Source: Putridiphycobacter sp965230485
GTDB taxonomy: Bacteria > Bacteroidota > Bacteroidia > Flavobacteriales_D > Crocinitomicaceae
DNA length: 64,000 nucleotides
Assembly (NCBI GenBank): GCA_965230485.1
Contig: CBDDLA010000001.1
Span: forward strand, 3,787,877 to 3,851,876
Reading direction: 5' to 3'
In this document: positions 9,408-18,200 of the stretch, piece by piece
Position numbering within the stretch: position 1 is the stretch's first letter
Layout: each line of letters opens with the position of its first letter
Program-made: the position numbers and the translations under genes
Notes under the pieces: model-generated
Database searches by the model: none
Seen by the model: the letters and a program-made list of their open reading frames with translations, nothing else
What the model was told of the DNA's origin: nothing

Positions 9408-10184
9408 ATGAAATTGGTTGATCAAACAAATCACCCAGTTAAAATTAATAACAACGAATTAAGAATTGTTTCTTTGGTACCGTCACAAACTGAGTTACTC
9501 AGTTATTTAGGTTTAAATACTGAGGTGGTTGGTATCACTAAATTCTGTGTTCACCCTCAACAATGGTTCAAAACAAAAGAAAGGGTTGGAGGTACTAAAT
9601 CGTGTAAAATTGATAAGATTCGTCTGATAAGACCAACCCTTATTATTGCGAATAAGGAGGAGAATTCAAAAGCAGATATTGAACTCCTTAGAAATGAATA
9701 TGAAGTATATACATCCAATATTATAAGCTTAAAACATGTTTATCAGATGATAAAGGATATTGGAAGATTAGTCGATAAACAAAAGGCTTCAGAAAAATTG
9801 ATTGACCAACTTCAAATTAGTTTTAACAATTTTACAAAAATTGACGGCAGGGTTTTGTATCTCATCTGGAAAAATCCTTTTATGTGTGCTGGAAAAAGTA
9901 CATTTATTAATACTATGCTACAGTTAATAGGTTTAGAAAATGCACATTTTAATAACCAAAGGTATGATGAAATTTCTATTTCTGAGATGGTAAAAATTAA
10001 TCCTGATTATGTTTTCTTAAGCTCGGAACCTTATCCATTCAAGGAAAAAGATATCAACGAGCTAGCGTCTGTTTTGAGTGCAAAAATTATTTTGATAGAT
10101 GGTGAAATGTTTTCGTGGTACGGTAGCAGACTATTAAATTTTAAGACTTATTATCTTAATACATTATTGCCAATGTTAAAGTAA
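9408..10184 (+). CDS. Helical-backbone metal/cobalamin receptor without signal peptide
   Basis: 258 residues with the BtuF/TroA-like class III solute-binding fold: LRIVSLVPSQTELLSYLG near the N-terminus, VVGITKFCVHP, an RVGGTKS loop, and ISEMVKINPDYVFLSSEPYPF in the second lobe. Family members deliver cobalamin, haem or siderophores to ABC importers in the periplasm. Oddly this one starts directly with the mature domain and has no signal peptide or lipobox; the only Met upstream in frame that fits is 9408, six bases after the previous stop. It is therefore either a cytoplasmic protein or it needs a non-classical route. No ABC transporter genes are nearby. Confidence 0.85.
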   Translation: MKLVDQTNHPVKINNNELRIVSLVPSQTELLSYLGLNTEVVGITKFCVHPQQWFKTKERVGGTKSCKIDKIRLIRPTLIIANKEENSKADIELLRNEYEVYTSNIISLKHVYQMIKDIGRLVDKQKASEKLIDQLQISFNNFTKIDGRVLYLIWKNPFMCAGKSTFINTMLQLIGLENAHFNNQRYDEISISEMVKINPDYVFLSSEPYPFKEKDINELASVLSAKIILIDGEMFSWYGSRLLNFKTYYLNTLLPMLK

Positions 10185-10185
10185 A

Positions 10186-10590
10186 TTAATTCTCTACTAT
10201 TTTAGCAATATCAGGCTTAAAGTAAAGGTTCGATTTTAAAACTTTGCCATCTTCTCTATATATAGGTTTCCCGTCCTTATCCAGCTTGCTCATGTTAGAC
10301 CTTTGGATTTCTTCAAACACTTCTGTTATTTTATGTTGCAATCCATGTTTTAAAATAGTTCCGCAAAGAATGTATAATTGATCTCCCAGTGCGTCTGCAA
10401 TTTCAATTAAGTTACCCGTCTTTGCAGCTTCAAGATATTCATCATTCTCTTCCTTCATTAAATTATATCTCAACATATAATCACTTTCACTAAGCTGGGC
10501 AGTAGGCTCATAATTATTAGGAATTTTGAAAGCATCATGGAATTGCTCAACATGCTTAATAATCTCAATAAAGGCTTTTTCTTTAGTCAT
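10186..10590 (-). CDS. MazG-like nucleotide pyrophosphohydrolase
   Basis: 134 residues from the ATG at 10590; an upstream non-ATG extension (to 10626) adds 12 residues that would run through the promoter region of the divergent gene, so I reject it. The all-alpha NTP-PPase motif is visible: LMKEENDEYLEA (EExxE) followed by IEIADALGDQLYIL (ExxD), which bind Mg. The protein is close to the HisE/MazG class of house-cleaning or phosphoribosyl-ATP hydrolases and probably hydrolyses a non-canonical NTP. Its stop is one base from the stop of the convergent receptor gene. Confidence 0.85.
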   Translation of the reverse strand: MTKEKAFIEIIKHVEQFHDAFKIPNNYEPTAQLSESDYMLRYNLMKEENDEYLEAAKTGNLIEIADALGDQLYILCGTILKHGLQHKITEVFEEIQRSNMSKLDKDGKPIYREDGKVLKSNLYFKPDIAKIVEN

Positions 10591-10596
10591 TTTTAC

Positions 10597-10604
10597 TATT
10601 TTTG
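10597..10604 (+). promoter_or_regulatory. Probable -7 box of the SpoIIE sensor gene
   Basis: TATTTTTG matches TAnnTTTG and lies 38 bases before the ATG at 10642, in the 51-base gap between the two divergent genes. No convincing TTG box was found upstream. Confidence 0.4.
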
Positions 10605-10641
10605 ATAAAGATATAAATGCACCCAAAACTTTAATAATAAA

Positions 10642-13600
10642 ATGAGATACCTTTTATTAACAATTTTTGTTCTTTTTTCAATTTCTAATGTTTGGGGTCA
10701 GGATTATTACCCTCCTATTGAGAACTATTCAACAAATGTTTACGGAAAATATAGAAATCCAGAAAACTATGCAATCGTTCAAGATGAAAGAGGAGTCATG
10801 TATTTTGGAAACTCCAATGGAGTGCTTGAATATGACGGTAAAAACTGGCGCTTTATTCAAGTTAAACTAGGTGCATATGTTTATAGTTTATCTTTAGACA
10901 GTAATGGTACAATATATGTTGGATCACAGAATGAATTTGGATTGTTCAAAGCAAACGAAAAAGGAGATTTATTATATCATTCATTAAGCAATAAGTTAAG
11001 CGAGGTAGATAGGCTGCAAATATCAGAAGTTAGATATACTTATGCATCAAAGGAGAAAGTGTTTTTTCAGGGTAGCAATAATGTTTTCGTTTATGATATA
11101 AAAAGTCAAGATATCGAGAATATCAAAACTAGCCACAGTTTTCACACTAGCTTTCTTGCAGATGGAACGTTCTATGTAAGAGAGAGAGAGTCGGGTATAA
11201 AAGTTTATGAAAATAATCAACTAAAACTCCTTAAAGGGACTAGTTATTTTAAGGAGAATGCTTGTTTCGGAATTTCAACTTCTCCCTTTAATAATGCTAA
11301 TTTGCTTTTTTTCACGCAGAGTGATGGGATATTTGAATTAAGGAATAATGTTCTACATCCTGTTTCAAATTCTAAACAATCCCTTAAGGGCATTCGCATT
11401 TTTGGTGCTAAATTATTATCTGACGGACATTATGCTTTACAGACATTCGAAAGTGGGGTGTATGTAGTCGATTCTGTTGGAACTGTTTTAAACACAATTA
11501 ATAGAAGTACAGGTTTGAGATCTGATGATATAAAATCAATGTTTGAAGATCGTGATCAGAATTTATGGTTAGGTTTAGGCAATGGTATCTCGAAAGTCAA
11601 TTATTATTCACCACTTTCTTTTTTTAACGAAAAATCTGGTATTGAAGGTGATATACAGGGTATCAAGAGGTTTAATGGTATTCTTTATGTTGGTTCGTCT
11701 TACGGGTTATTTCTTCAAGATACTTTAAAAGAGAGTTTAAAAGAGTTTCGTCAAGATTACAGCATGAGGTTTCAAGTCTGGGATTTTGAGGAATTTAATG
11801 ATCAGCTTTATGTTGGCACATCTGAAGGAGTTTTTAAGCAATTAAAGGATCAAAGTTACCAGCAACTATCTGACTTAAATACGAATGCCATTTATTTCGA
11901 TTCAAAACATAAGGTATTTGTAACATGCGGCAATTCTGGTGTTTATGTTTGGGATGAATCATTTAATCTAATTTGGAAAGAAGAACTAGGTCTAAATACT
12001 TGTACAGGTATTTTAAAAAACCCAAAAAACGGAAACATTTGGCTTGGAACAAGTGGTTCTGGGGCATTACGTTTGATTCTAAATGGATCCGATACCTCAT
12101 TAGAAATGTATACTCATGAAGGGGATGGTTTATGCGAAGAACAAATTACTAAACCGCTCTTGTTAAATGATTCAATTGTTTTTGGTTGTAAATATGGTCC
12201 ACTGCGTTTCCTTGATGAGGATTACATGAAAGATTTAATGAAAGATGTGCTTAGTGAAGAAGAGCTGAATGACCCTATGTTTGTTAGAGGGATGTTTGAA
12301 CCTCAACCCATATATGATTCTATTTTTAATCAAGAAGTACTCCTTATAGAAGACGAGGGAGAGGAGAAAACATGGTATGTTGCTGAACATAAATTAGGCT
12401 ATTATTTGAAAAAGGAGAAGAAGTTTATCAATAAGCCTTTTTGGGGAATAAATTATGGAAGAATCAACAAATTATTGCTTGAAGATAATGGTGTGCTTTG
12501 GATTGGTTGTGCAGATGGATTAATACGATTTAAAAAGAATTCCAGAAAAAACTATAAATCCAATTTTACAAGTTTAATCAGGACTATTAATTCTGGAGAA
12601 AAAACGGTCTTTAATGGTACGTTTACAGATGAAATAAAGAATGAAATAAGGACGTTTAGTTATGCTGATAACGACTTTGTCTTCCATTATGCTTGTCCTT
12701 ACTTTGAAGATGAACACCGTCCACTTTTTTCAACAATCCTAGAAGGTTACGACAAAAAGTGGTCTGATTTTGACGCAAAAACGGATAAAACATTTACTAA
12801 TTTGCCTGAAGGGGATTACACGTTTAAGGTAAAAGCTAAAAATATTTATGATCAAATAAGTACAATTTCAGAGTATGAGTTCAAAGTTAGCCCTCCTTGG
12901 TATAGAACTGCATGGGCGTTCATATTGTATTTTCTTGCTTTTTTATTATTTGTTTTTATTGCAATTAGGATTACATCCATCAGATTAAAAAGAAAAAATG
13001 AGCAATTAGAAAAAGTTGTCGAAGAAAGAACTCAAGAAATATCATTGAAAAATAATGCGCTTGAACATAAGAATACTGAAATTTTAGAACAGAAAAGAGA
13101 AATTGAAGATAGTATTAATTATGCCAAAAGAATTCAAGATGCAATTCTACCTGTTGCAGCTGGGATAAAAAGGGCCTTGCCAAATTCGTTTATTTTATAT
13201 AAACCTAAGGATATCGTTTCAGGAGATTTTTACTGGTATGCTAAAATAAAAAATCACCTTATAATAGTTTGTGCTGATTGTACTGGTCATGGTGTTCCAG
13301 GTGCATTTATGAGTATGATAGGCTCTGATAGATTAAACATTATCGTCAACGAGCGAAAAATTATTACTCCCGGAGCCATTTTGAGTGAATTAAACATTGC
13401 CATAAAGCATTCATTAAAGCAAACTGCTGATGAGAATACGACCAGAGATGGTATGGATGCTGCAATATGCGTTGTTGATATTGATACTAAGGAATTAACT
13501 TTTTCAGGTGCCCATAGAGGACTGTGGATCATCAAAAATGGTGAATTGACTGAAATTAAAGGTACAAAAACGGCAATTGCAGGGTTTACTCCAGACGACC

Positions 13601-13866
13601 AGACCTTTGAAGAACATAAAATATCAATTGAAGATGGGATGAAGTTTTACATGACCACGGATGGTTTTGCTGATCAATTTGGCGGAGAAAGAGGTAAAAA
13701 ATTCATGGTGAAAAAAATGAAGAAATTCATTATGGGCATCTCAGGTAGAAGTTTTACAGAACAGGCTGAGATGCTGGATGAAGAGCTTGGAAAGTGGATG
13801 CATGGCTATGATGAAACCTATGAACAGGTTGATGATGTTTGTGTGATGGGCTTTGAATTAAAATAA
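10642..13866 (+). CDS. Propeller/Y_Y_Y membrane sensor with SpoIIE serine phosphatase output
   Basis: 1074 residues. A signal peptide ends NVWG|QDYY. Residues about 25-640 form a periplasmic beta-propeller of the kind used by hybrid two-component sensors (many repeats of the type NLWLGLGNGISK, GNIWLGTSGSG, VLWIGCADGLI). A Y_Y_Y domain follows (about 690-752), then one membrane helix (about 757-780), a coiled coil (782-845), and a PP2C-type SpoIIE phosphatase (about 860-1074) with GDFYW, ADCTGHGVPGAFMSMIG, GMDAAICV and the TDGFADQFGG metal/active-site motifs. It should sense an external ligand and dephosphorylate a Ser/Thr-phosphorylated target such as an anti-sigma-factor antagonist. No STAS or anti-sigma gene is adjacent, so the target is unknown. 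Confidence 0.93.
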   Translation: MRYLLLTIFVLFSISNVWGQDYYPPIENYSTNVYGKYRNPENYAIVQDERGVMYFGNSNGVLEYDGKNWRFIQVKLGAYVYSLSLDSNGTIYVGSQNEFGLFKANEKGDLLYHSLSNKLSEVDRLQISEVRYTYASKEKVFFQGSNNVFVYDIKSQDIENIKTSHSFHTSFLADGTFYVRERESGIKVYENNQLKLLKGTSYFKENACFGISTSPFNNANLLFFTQSDGIFELRNNVLHPVSNSKQSLKGIRIFGAKLLSDGHYALQTFESGVYVVDSVGTVLNTINRSTGLRSDDIKSMFEDRDQNLWLGLGNGISKVNYYSPLSFFNEKSGIEGDIQGIKRFNGILYVGSSYGLFLQDTLKESLKEFRQDYSMRFQVWDFEEFNDQLYVGTSEGVFKQLKDQSYQQLSDLNTNAIYFDSKHKVFVTCGNSGVYVWDESFNLIWKEELGLNTCTGILKNPKNGNIWLGTSGSGALRLILNGSDTSLEMYTHEGDGLCEEQITKPLLLNDSIVFGCKYGPLRFLDEDYMKDLMKDVLSEEELNDPMFVRGMFEPQPIYDSIFNQEVLLIEDEGEEKTWYVAEHKLGYYLKKEKKFINKPFWGINYGRINKLLLEDNGVLWIGCADGLIRFKKNSRKNYKSNFTSLIRTINSGEKTVFNGTFTDEIKNEIRTFSYADNDFVFHYACPYFEDEHRPLFSTILEGYDKKWSDFDAKTDKTFTNLPEGDYTFKVKAKNIYDQISTISEYEFKVSPPWYRTAWAFILYFLAFLLFVFIAIRITSIRLKRKNEQLEKVVEERTQEISLKNNALEHKNTEILEQKREIEDSINYAKRIQDAILPVAAGIKRALPNSFILYKPKDIVSGDFYWYAKIKNHLIIVCADCTGHGVPGAFMSMIGSDRLNIIVNERKIITPGAILSELNIAIKHSLKQTADENTTRDGMDAAICVVDIDTKELTFSGAHRGLWIIKNGELTEIKGTKTAIAGFTPDDQTFEEHKISIEDGMKFYMTTDGFADQFGGERGKKFMVKKMKKFIMGISGRSFTEQAEMLDEELGKWMHGYDETYEQVDDVCVMGFELK

Positions 13867-13913
13867 TCATAAAAAATATGAGTTTCTATTTTAATTTAAT
13901 CATTTTTTATTCG

Positions 13914-13921
13914 TAATATTG
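13914..13921 (+). promoter_or_regulatory. Possible -7 box of rplS
   Basis: TAATATTG differs from TAnnTTTG at one position and lies 34 bases before the rplS ATG. The same 8-mer occurs at 16828 upstream of the glucosaminidase gene. Confidence 0.35.
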
Positions 13922-13954
13922 CACCCCCAATTGAGGGCTATAAATGTTTTAGAG

Positions 13955-14317
13955 ATGGATATTATTAAAGAAATACAATCAGAATTGGTTGAAAATAGAG
14001 AACTTCCTAAGTTTGGAGCTGGTTCAACAATTACTGTTCACTATAAAATTAAAGAAGGTGATAAAGAGAGAATACAACAGTTTCAAGGTGTTGTGATTCA
14101 AAGAAAAGGTAGTGGCATTACTGAAACTTTCACAATTCGTAAAATGTCAGGAAATATTGGGGTTGAAAGAATAATTCCTATACAATCACCATTTATTGAT
14201 AAAATTGAGGTAAATAAGGTAGGTAAGGTTCGTAGAGCAAGGATTTTTTACTTTAGAGGAAGAAAAGGTAAATCTGCTAGAATTCAAGAAAAAAGAAGAT
14301 CAGTTACTGGAAACTAA
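13955..14317 (+). CDS. rplS: 50S ribosomal protein L19
   Basis: 120 residues. L19 sits at the 30S-50S interface and stabilises bridge B8. The sequence matches the family closely: PKFGAGSTITVHYKIKEGDKERIQQFQGVVIQRKGSGITETFTIRK motif region, then GVERIIPIQSPFIDKIEV and the basic tail VRRARIFYFRGRKGKSARI. The ATG at 13955 gives the usual length; an in-frame TTG further upstream (13919) would start inside the promoter box. It stands alone between a sensor gene and a bidirectional terminator, not in the rpsP-trmD operon found in many other bacteria. Confidence 0.97.
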   Translation: MDIIKEIQSELVENRELPKFGAGSTITVHYKIKEGDKERIQQFQGVVIQRKGSGITETFTIRKMSGNIGVERIIPIQSPFIDKIEVNKVGKVRRARIFYFRGRKGKSARIQEKRRSVTGN

Positions 14318-14341
14318 TCTTCATTATCAAGAAAAAGAAAT

Positions 14342-14375
14342 AAAAAAACACCTTCTAATTAGAAGGTGTTTTTTT
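14342..14375. terminator. Strong bidirectional terminator between rplS and moxR
   Basis: A perfect 15-bp inverted repeat (14342-14356 with 14361-14375), arms AAAAAAACACCTTCT and its complement, loop AATT. The A and T runs on both sides make it work for rplS (plus) and for the convergent MoxR gene (minus). Confidence 0.92.
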
Positions 14376-14434
14376 GTGGTAATGTATTTATTTTGATTAG
14401 CACATTTTTACGTATCGCGACTTTGACTTTATTC

Positions 14435-15400
14435 TTATTTCATTAGTTCATTAATAATCGCTTCCATTGAATAGCCTTCGGCCTCCGCTTTGTAATTCCT
14501 TACCAACCTATGTCTTAAAATAGGTTGAGCGACTGCTTTTACATCTTCGATATCAGGGGAATATTTTCCATTAATCGCCGCATGACATTTAGCGCCAATA
14601 ATTAAGTATTGAGAAGCTCTTGGTCCTGCTCCCCATTCTAAATATTTTTCTGTTAACGGGTGACATAAAGAAGCGCTTTTTCTTGTTTTTGCGACCATCT
14701 TTACAGCGTAATCATAAACGTTGTCAGGAACAGGTAAACGCCGTATTAAATTCTGAAAATAAAGAATTTCATTGCCATCTAAAACAGAATTTAGGTCAGT
14801 TTCAATATTTGAAGTAGTGTTTTTTACAATATTTATTTCCTCCTCAAGGGTAGGGTAATCCACCCAAATATTAAACATAAATCTATCTAACTGAGCTTCT
14901 GGAAGAGGGTAGGTTCCTTCTTGCTCAATAGGGTTTTGTGTCGCTAAAACAAAAAATGGCTTGTCAAGCTCGTATTTAAGTCCTGCAGCCGTAACTGTTT
15001 TCTCCTGCATGGCTTCTAGTAAAGCGGCTTGGGTTTTAGGAGGAGTCCTATTAATTTCGTCAGCCAAAATAATGTTCGAGAAAATAGGGCCTTTAATAAA
15101 TTTAAACTGTCTATTCTCATCAAGAATTTCAGAACCAATAATGTCTGAAGGCATCAAGTCAGGTGTAAATTGAATTCTTTTAAAACCTAAACCTAGAGAA
15201 TCGGATATAGTTTGGATTAATAATGTTTTTGCTAAACCAGGAACCCCAACTAATAGGCTGTGTCCATTACTGAAAATTGACATAAGCACCTGTTTGACAA
15301 CCTCATTTTGTCCAACAATTACTTTGTGAATTTCATTACTTATGGCACTGTATTTTTTTACAAGAAGGTCAACACCCTCTTTATCTGTTAAGTTCTGCAT
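14435..15400 (-). CDS. MoxR-family AAA+ ATPase (stand-alone)
   Basis: 321 residues from the ATG at 15400; a TTG at 15412 in the same frame is less likely. AAA+ motifs: Walker A GVPGLAKT, Walker B LADEINRT, sensor ATQNPIEQEGTYPLPEAQLDRF, and the C-terminal lid with GPRASQYLI. MoxR ATPases act as chaperones that mature or assemble VWA-domain protein complexes. This copy has no DUF58 or VWA gene next to it, unlike the second MoxR of the window at 61302, so its client is unknown. Downstream (in the minus direction) lies the terminator shared with rplS. Confidence 0.93.
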   Translation of the reverse strand: MQNLTDKEGVDLLVKKYSAISNEIHKVIVGQNEVVKQVLMSIFSNGHSLLVGVPGLAKTLLIQTISDSLGLGFKRIQFTPDLMPSDIIGSEILDENRQFKFIKGPIFSNIILADEINRTPPKTQAALLEAMQEKTVTAAGLKYELDKPFFVLATQNPIEQEGTYPLPEAQLDRFMFNIWVDYPTLEEEINIVKNTTSNIETDLNSVLDGNEILYFQNLIRRLPVPDNVYDYAVKMVAKTRKSASLCHPLTEKYLEWGAGPRASQYLIIGAKCHAAINGKYSPDIEDVKAVAQPILRHRLVRNYKAEAEGYSMEAIINELMK

Positions 15401-15448
15401 AGTTTTTTTCAATTATCTCAAAAATAATAAAAATGAATGATAGCTTAT

Positions 15449-16045
15449 CTACTTTAATCCTTTTAATATATCTCGGGCTGAACCATTTGTTGGTTGCTTT
15501 CCTTTAGATTTTAATTTGAATCCAAAAAATGCGCCAATGCATCCACCTATAATATGGGCAAACTGCGAAACATTATCATCATTAAAAATATGTATCACTT
15601 CTTTGCCCATAAAAATAACTGCAACTAAGATAAAGGTAATTGGTATTTGATTATTCTTAAAATTTACTAAACTTATCAAAACGATAAAACAAAAAACTAT
15701 CCCGCTGGCACCAAGTAAGCCATTAGAAAAAAAGAAGATGTGAAAAATAGCAGTTACTAAAGCTGTAGAAAGAATAATAATAAGGGTATTCTTTGCTCCG
15801 TATTTCTCTTCAATTATTGGACCTAGCAATAAAATAAAAGACAAATTGCCAATGATATGGTCAACATTTTTGTGTCCAATTGTATAGGTAAAAAGTCTGG
15901 GGTAATAGGTCCAATCAGCAAAATTGAATGATGGGGATAGGGTAAACCAATCCAGTTCCATGCTCAAGTACTCAGTTAAAACAAAAATAAATACACTTAA
16001 AAACGAAAAGCTAAGGATAATAGGTGAATTAAAAGTGATTTTCAT
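15449..16045 (-). CDS. Rhomboid intramembrane serine protease
   Basis: 198 residues, six hydrophobic segments. The catalytic Ser is in GLLGASGIVF (Ser114) and the catalytic His in QFAHIIGG (His164); the oxyanion helix HIIGN (His63, Asn67) is also kept. All active-site residues are therefore intact. Rhomboids cut single-pass membrane proteins within or near the membrane. The gene is divergent from the beta-barrel gene at 16081 with 35 bases between starts. Confidence 0.92.
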   Translation of the reverse strand: MKITFNSPIILSFSFLSVFIFVLTEYLSMELDWFTLSPSFNFADWTYYPRLFTYTIGHKNVDHIIGNLSFILLLGPIIEEKYGAKNTLIIILSTALVTAIFHIFFFSNGLLGASGIVFCFIVLISLVNFKNNQIPITFILVAVIFMGKEVIHIFNDDNVSQFAHIIGGCIGAFFGFKLKSKGKQPTNGSARDILKGLK

Positions 16046-16052
16046 ACATTTG
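16045..16052 (+). promoter_or_regulatory. Probable -7 box of the beta-barrel gene
   Basis: TACATTTG matches TAnnTTTG, 28 bases before the ATG at 16081, and touches the first base of the divergent rhomboid gene. Confidence 0.4.
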
Positions 16053-16080
16053 TTTAAAACCGAATGTAAAGATAGTAATT

Positions 16081-16791
16081 ATGTTAGATAAGATTTTTTG
16101 TGTTTTAATTCTAGTATTATCTAACTTATCTTTTGCTCAAATAACTGGGACAGGTGATTCAAAGATTAGTACCGATTCTTTGGAAAACAAATCACATTTG
16201 TATTTCAGCTGGCAGTATTTTAATGCTTTTAGGTCTTTTGAAGACAATACAAGTGCCTCTTTCTATAAAGAAAGATTAGATGAAAAGCCAATTAATACAC
16301 AGGGTCTTGAATTTGGAACATATATTGATTTTACCAAAAATGTTAATGTAAGTTTAGGATTAGGTTTATTTAATGGTGGAGAAACATGGACATTTGAAGA
16401 TTCAATTTCCGATTCATCATTTACTTATATTAATAAATACAGGCAGGTTTCTTTGCCAATCAGACTTAATTTTCAATTAGGAAATACAATACAGCCTTTC
16501 GGGTTCATTGGCATAATTCCTTCAAGTATTTTAGGGAGAAAATATGAAAGCAGTTTTACGAATTCTAATGGAACATTAACCGAAAATGATCCAATAATTT
16601 TCAAGACTAATATAAATGCTTTTCAATTCATGGGAACCGCTGGTTTAGGTGTTAAGTTCGATTTTGTTAATTCGACGGTTTTCATAATGGGAGAGTATCG
16701 TCAACATTTTACTAATACCTATACTGGCCTTTTCTTGACTCATTTTCAAAGGTTGATTGGAGGAAGTATCGGAGTGTCTTTCAGGTTTTGA
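16081..16791 (+). CDS. Outer-membrane beta-barrel protein
   Basis: 236 residues. The signal peptide ends LSFA|QITG, giving Gln at +1. The body has alternating strands with glycine and aromatic residues (VNVSLGLGLFNGGETW, IRLNFQLGNTIQPFGFIGIIP, GTAGLGVKFDF, FIMGEYRQHF) and ends in RLIGGSIGVSFRF with the C-terminal Phe typical of BAM substrates. It resembles PorT-like eight- to ten-stranded barrels in length, but I see no specific match. Function unknown. Confidence 0.85.
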   Translation: MLDKIFCVLILVLSNLSFAQITGTGDSKISTDSLENKSHLYFSWQYFNAFRSFEDNTSASFYKERLDEKPINTQGLEFGTYIDFTKNVNVSLGLGLFNGGETWTFEDSISDSSFTYINKYRQVSLPIRLNFQLGNTIQPFGFIGIIPSSILGRKYESSFTNSNGTLTENDPIIFKTNINAFQFMGTAGLGVKFDFVNSTVFIMGEYRQHFTNTYTGLFLTHFQRLIGGSIGVSFRF

Positions 16792-16827
16792 AAATCAAAA
16801 AAATGTAACCCTAATCTTCTACCTGCG

Positions 16828-16835
16828 TAATATTG
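16828..16835 (+). promoter_or_regulatory. Possible -7 box of the glucosaminidase gene
   Basis: TAATATTG, one mismatch to TAnnTTTG, 30 bases before the ATG at 16858. Identical to the box in front of rplS. Confidence 0.3.
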
Positions 16836-16857
16836 TTAGAACACAACCAAAACGCAC

Positions 16858-17883
16858 ATGATGAGATTACTATTCTTAACTGGAATATTCGGAATTTCAA
16901 CTTTAGCTTTCTCTGAAACTAAAATTACTACAGTACAATATATTGAACAGTGGAATACTACAGCTCTCGAGCAGATGCATGATCATTACATTCCTGCTAG
17001 TATTACTTTAGCACAAGGAATCTTAGAGTCTGGTAGTGGAAACAGTCGTTTAGCGAAAGAAGCCAATAATCATTTTGGAATTAAATGTCATAAGGCATGG
17101 ACTGGAGATACTTTTATTCAGGATGATGATAAAAAAGATGAATGCTTCAGATCCTATTATTCTGCCAAAGAATCGTATAATGATCATTCATTATTTTTGA
17201 AAAAGAACAGGTACGCTGGGTTATTTGAGCTTAGGCTAAATGATTATAAGGGTTGGGCCAGAGGTTTGAAATCTGCTGGTTATGCTACGAATCCCAAGTA
17301 TGCTCATTTATTGATTAATCTAATTGAACGTTACCATTTATATCAATATGATAAAATGACTTCTTCTGATGTGGCATTAATCAAAAAGGCCAAGAGAAAT
17401 AATAAGATAAAACCAATTACTAAGCAGAAAAATACAACATCTAAACGTGAATCTGATATATCAAAGCCTAAAACACCCATTAAAAATACCGAAACTAACT
17501 ACAGCGGAAATGTTAGTGTTTTGGAAATAGGACATCAAAATCATACAGTTAAAGTAAGTCATAATAGGGTCCAATACATAATTGTAAAAGAGGGCGATAC
17601 TTTTTTTAGAATAGCCAAGGAATTTGAATTGGCAATGGGGCAGTTGTATAAATACAATGAATTTAAGCGCAAAGATGTTTTGGAGGTTGGAGACATAATT
17701 TATATTAGCCCTAAGAGGACAAAAGGACCTCGAGGAAGCAGCAATTATATTTGTAGAAAAAACATGACCTTAAGAGATATTGCGCATGAGCAAGCTATAA
17801 AGCTAAATAGTTTAATGAAATTGAACCTTTCTGAGAATGCTGACGAAATTCTTGATACTGGTTCTAAAGTAACCCTCCGGTAA
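16858..17883 (+). CDS. Peptidoglycan glucosaminidase with two LysM domains
   Basis: 341 residues. The signal peptide ends LAFS|ETKI. Residues about 30-165 are a glucosaminidase (GH73-like) domain: IPASITLAQGILESGSGNSRLA with catalytic Glu57, NNHFGIKC, and the tail segment GYATNPKYAHLLINLIERY. A basic linker follows (about 175-215), then a LysM repeat (about 238-285, YIIVKEGDTFFRIAKEF) and a second, weaker LysM (about 295-340). It cleaves N-acetylglucosamine linkages in the cell wall, with LysM holding it on peptidoglycan. Bacteroidota carry several such genes; some are involved in flagellum-free gliding cells in wall growth and separation. Confidence 0.93.
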   Translation: MMRLLFLTGIFGISTLAFSETKITTVQYIEQWNTTALEQMHDHYIPASITLAQGILESGSGNSRLAKEANNHFGIKCHKAWTGDTFIQDDDKKDECFRSYYSAKESYNDHSLFLKKNRYAGLFELRLNDYKGWARGLKSAGYATNPKYAHLLINLIERYHLYQYDKMTSSDVALIKKAKRNNKIKPITKQKNTTSKRESDISKPKTPIKNTETNYSGNVSVLEIGHQNHTVKVSHNRVQYIIVKEGDTFFRIAKEFELAMGQLYKYNEFKRKDVLEVGDIIYISPKRTKGPRGSSNYICRKNMTLRDIAHEQAIKLNSLMKLNLSENADEILDTGSKVTLR

Positions 17884-18200
17884 TTTTTTATTAGGTTGGG
17901 CTGGTTACCTAACTGAAAGAGAATTAATTTACAAAAACAGACAGTTTAACTATGTAAAATCGTGAATCGACAGGAGGTTTTTTGGTTTGTTGTGGAAAGG
18001 GAGCTTTAATTAGCTCCCTTTCTTTATTGTAAGCCTACCAAAAATATATTTGACATTTAATCCAATAATAGACTTTATTAAGTTTTAGTTAACCTGTGTT
18101 ATTTATATATAAAATAATTGTTTTATTTCTAATTTAGACTTGATTTTCTTATAATAAACTCATAATTTAGTCCAATAAATTATTGCATTCCTATTTTGTT
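17884..18200. other. 317-base gap with a terminator
   Basis: No ORF is supported. It holds a weak TTAGGT/ACCTAA inverted repeat near 17890, a clear terminator at 17996-18021, and an A/T-rich leader to the next gene. An in-frame TTG at 18183 could extend the next gene by six residues but I prefer the ATG at 18201. Confidence 0.6.
17996..18025 (+). terminator. Rho-independent terminator
   Basis: A perfect 10-bp stem AAAGGGAGCT (17996-18005) and AGCTCCCTTT (18012-18021) with loop TTAATT, followed by CTTT. It probably ends the glucosaminidase transcript, about 110 bases after its stop. Confidence 0.85.

Noticed and set aside
17890..17912. TTAGGT/ACCTAA inverted repeat after the glucosaminidase gene as a terminator
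   Set aside because: The stem is only six pairs with a large loop and no T run follows; the real terminator is at 17996.
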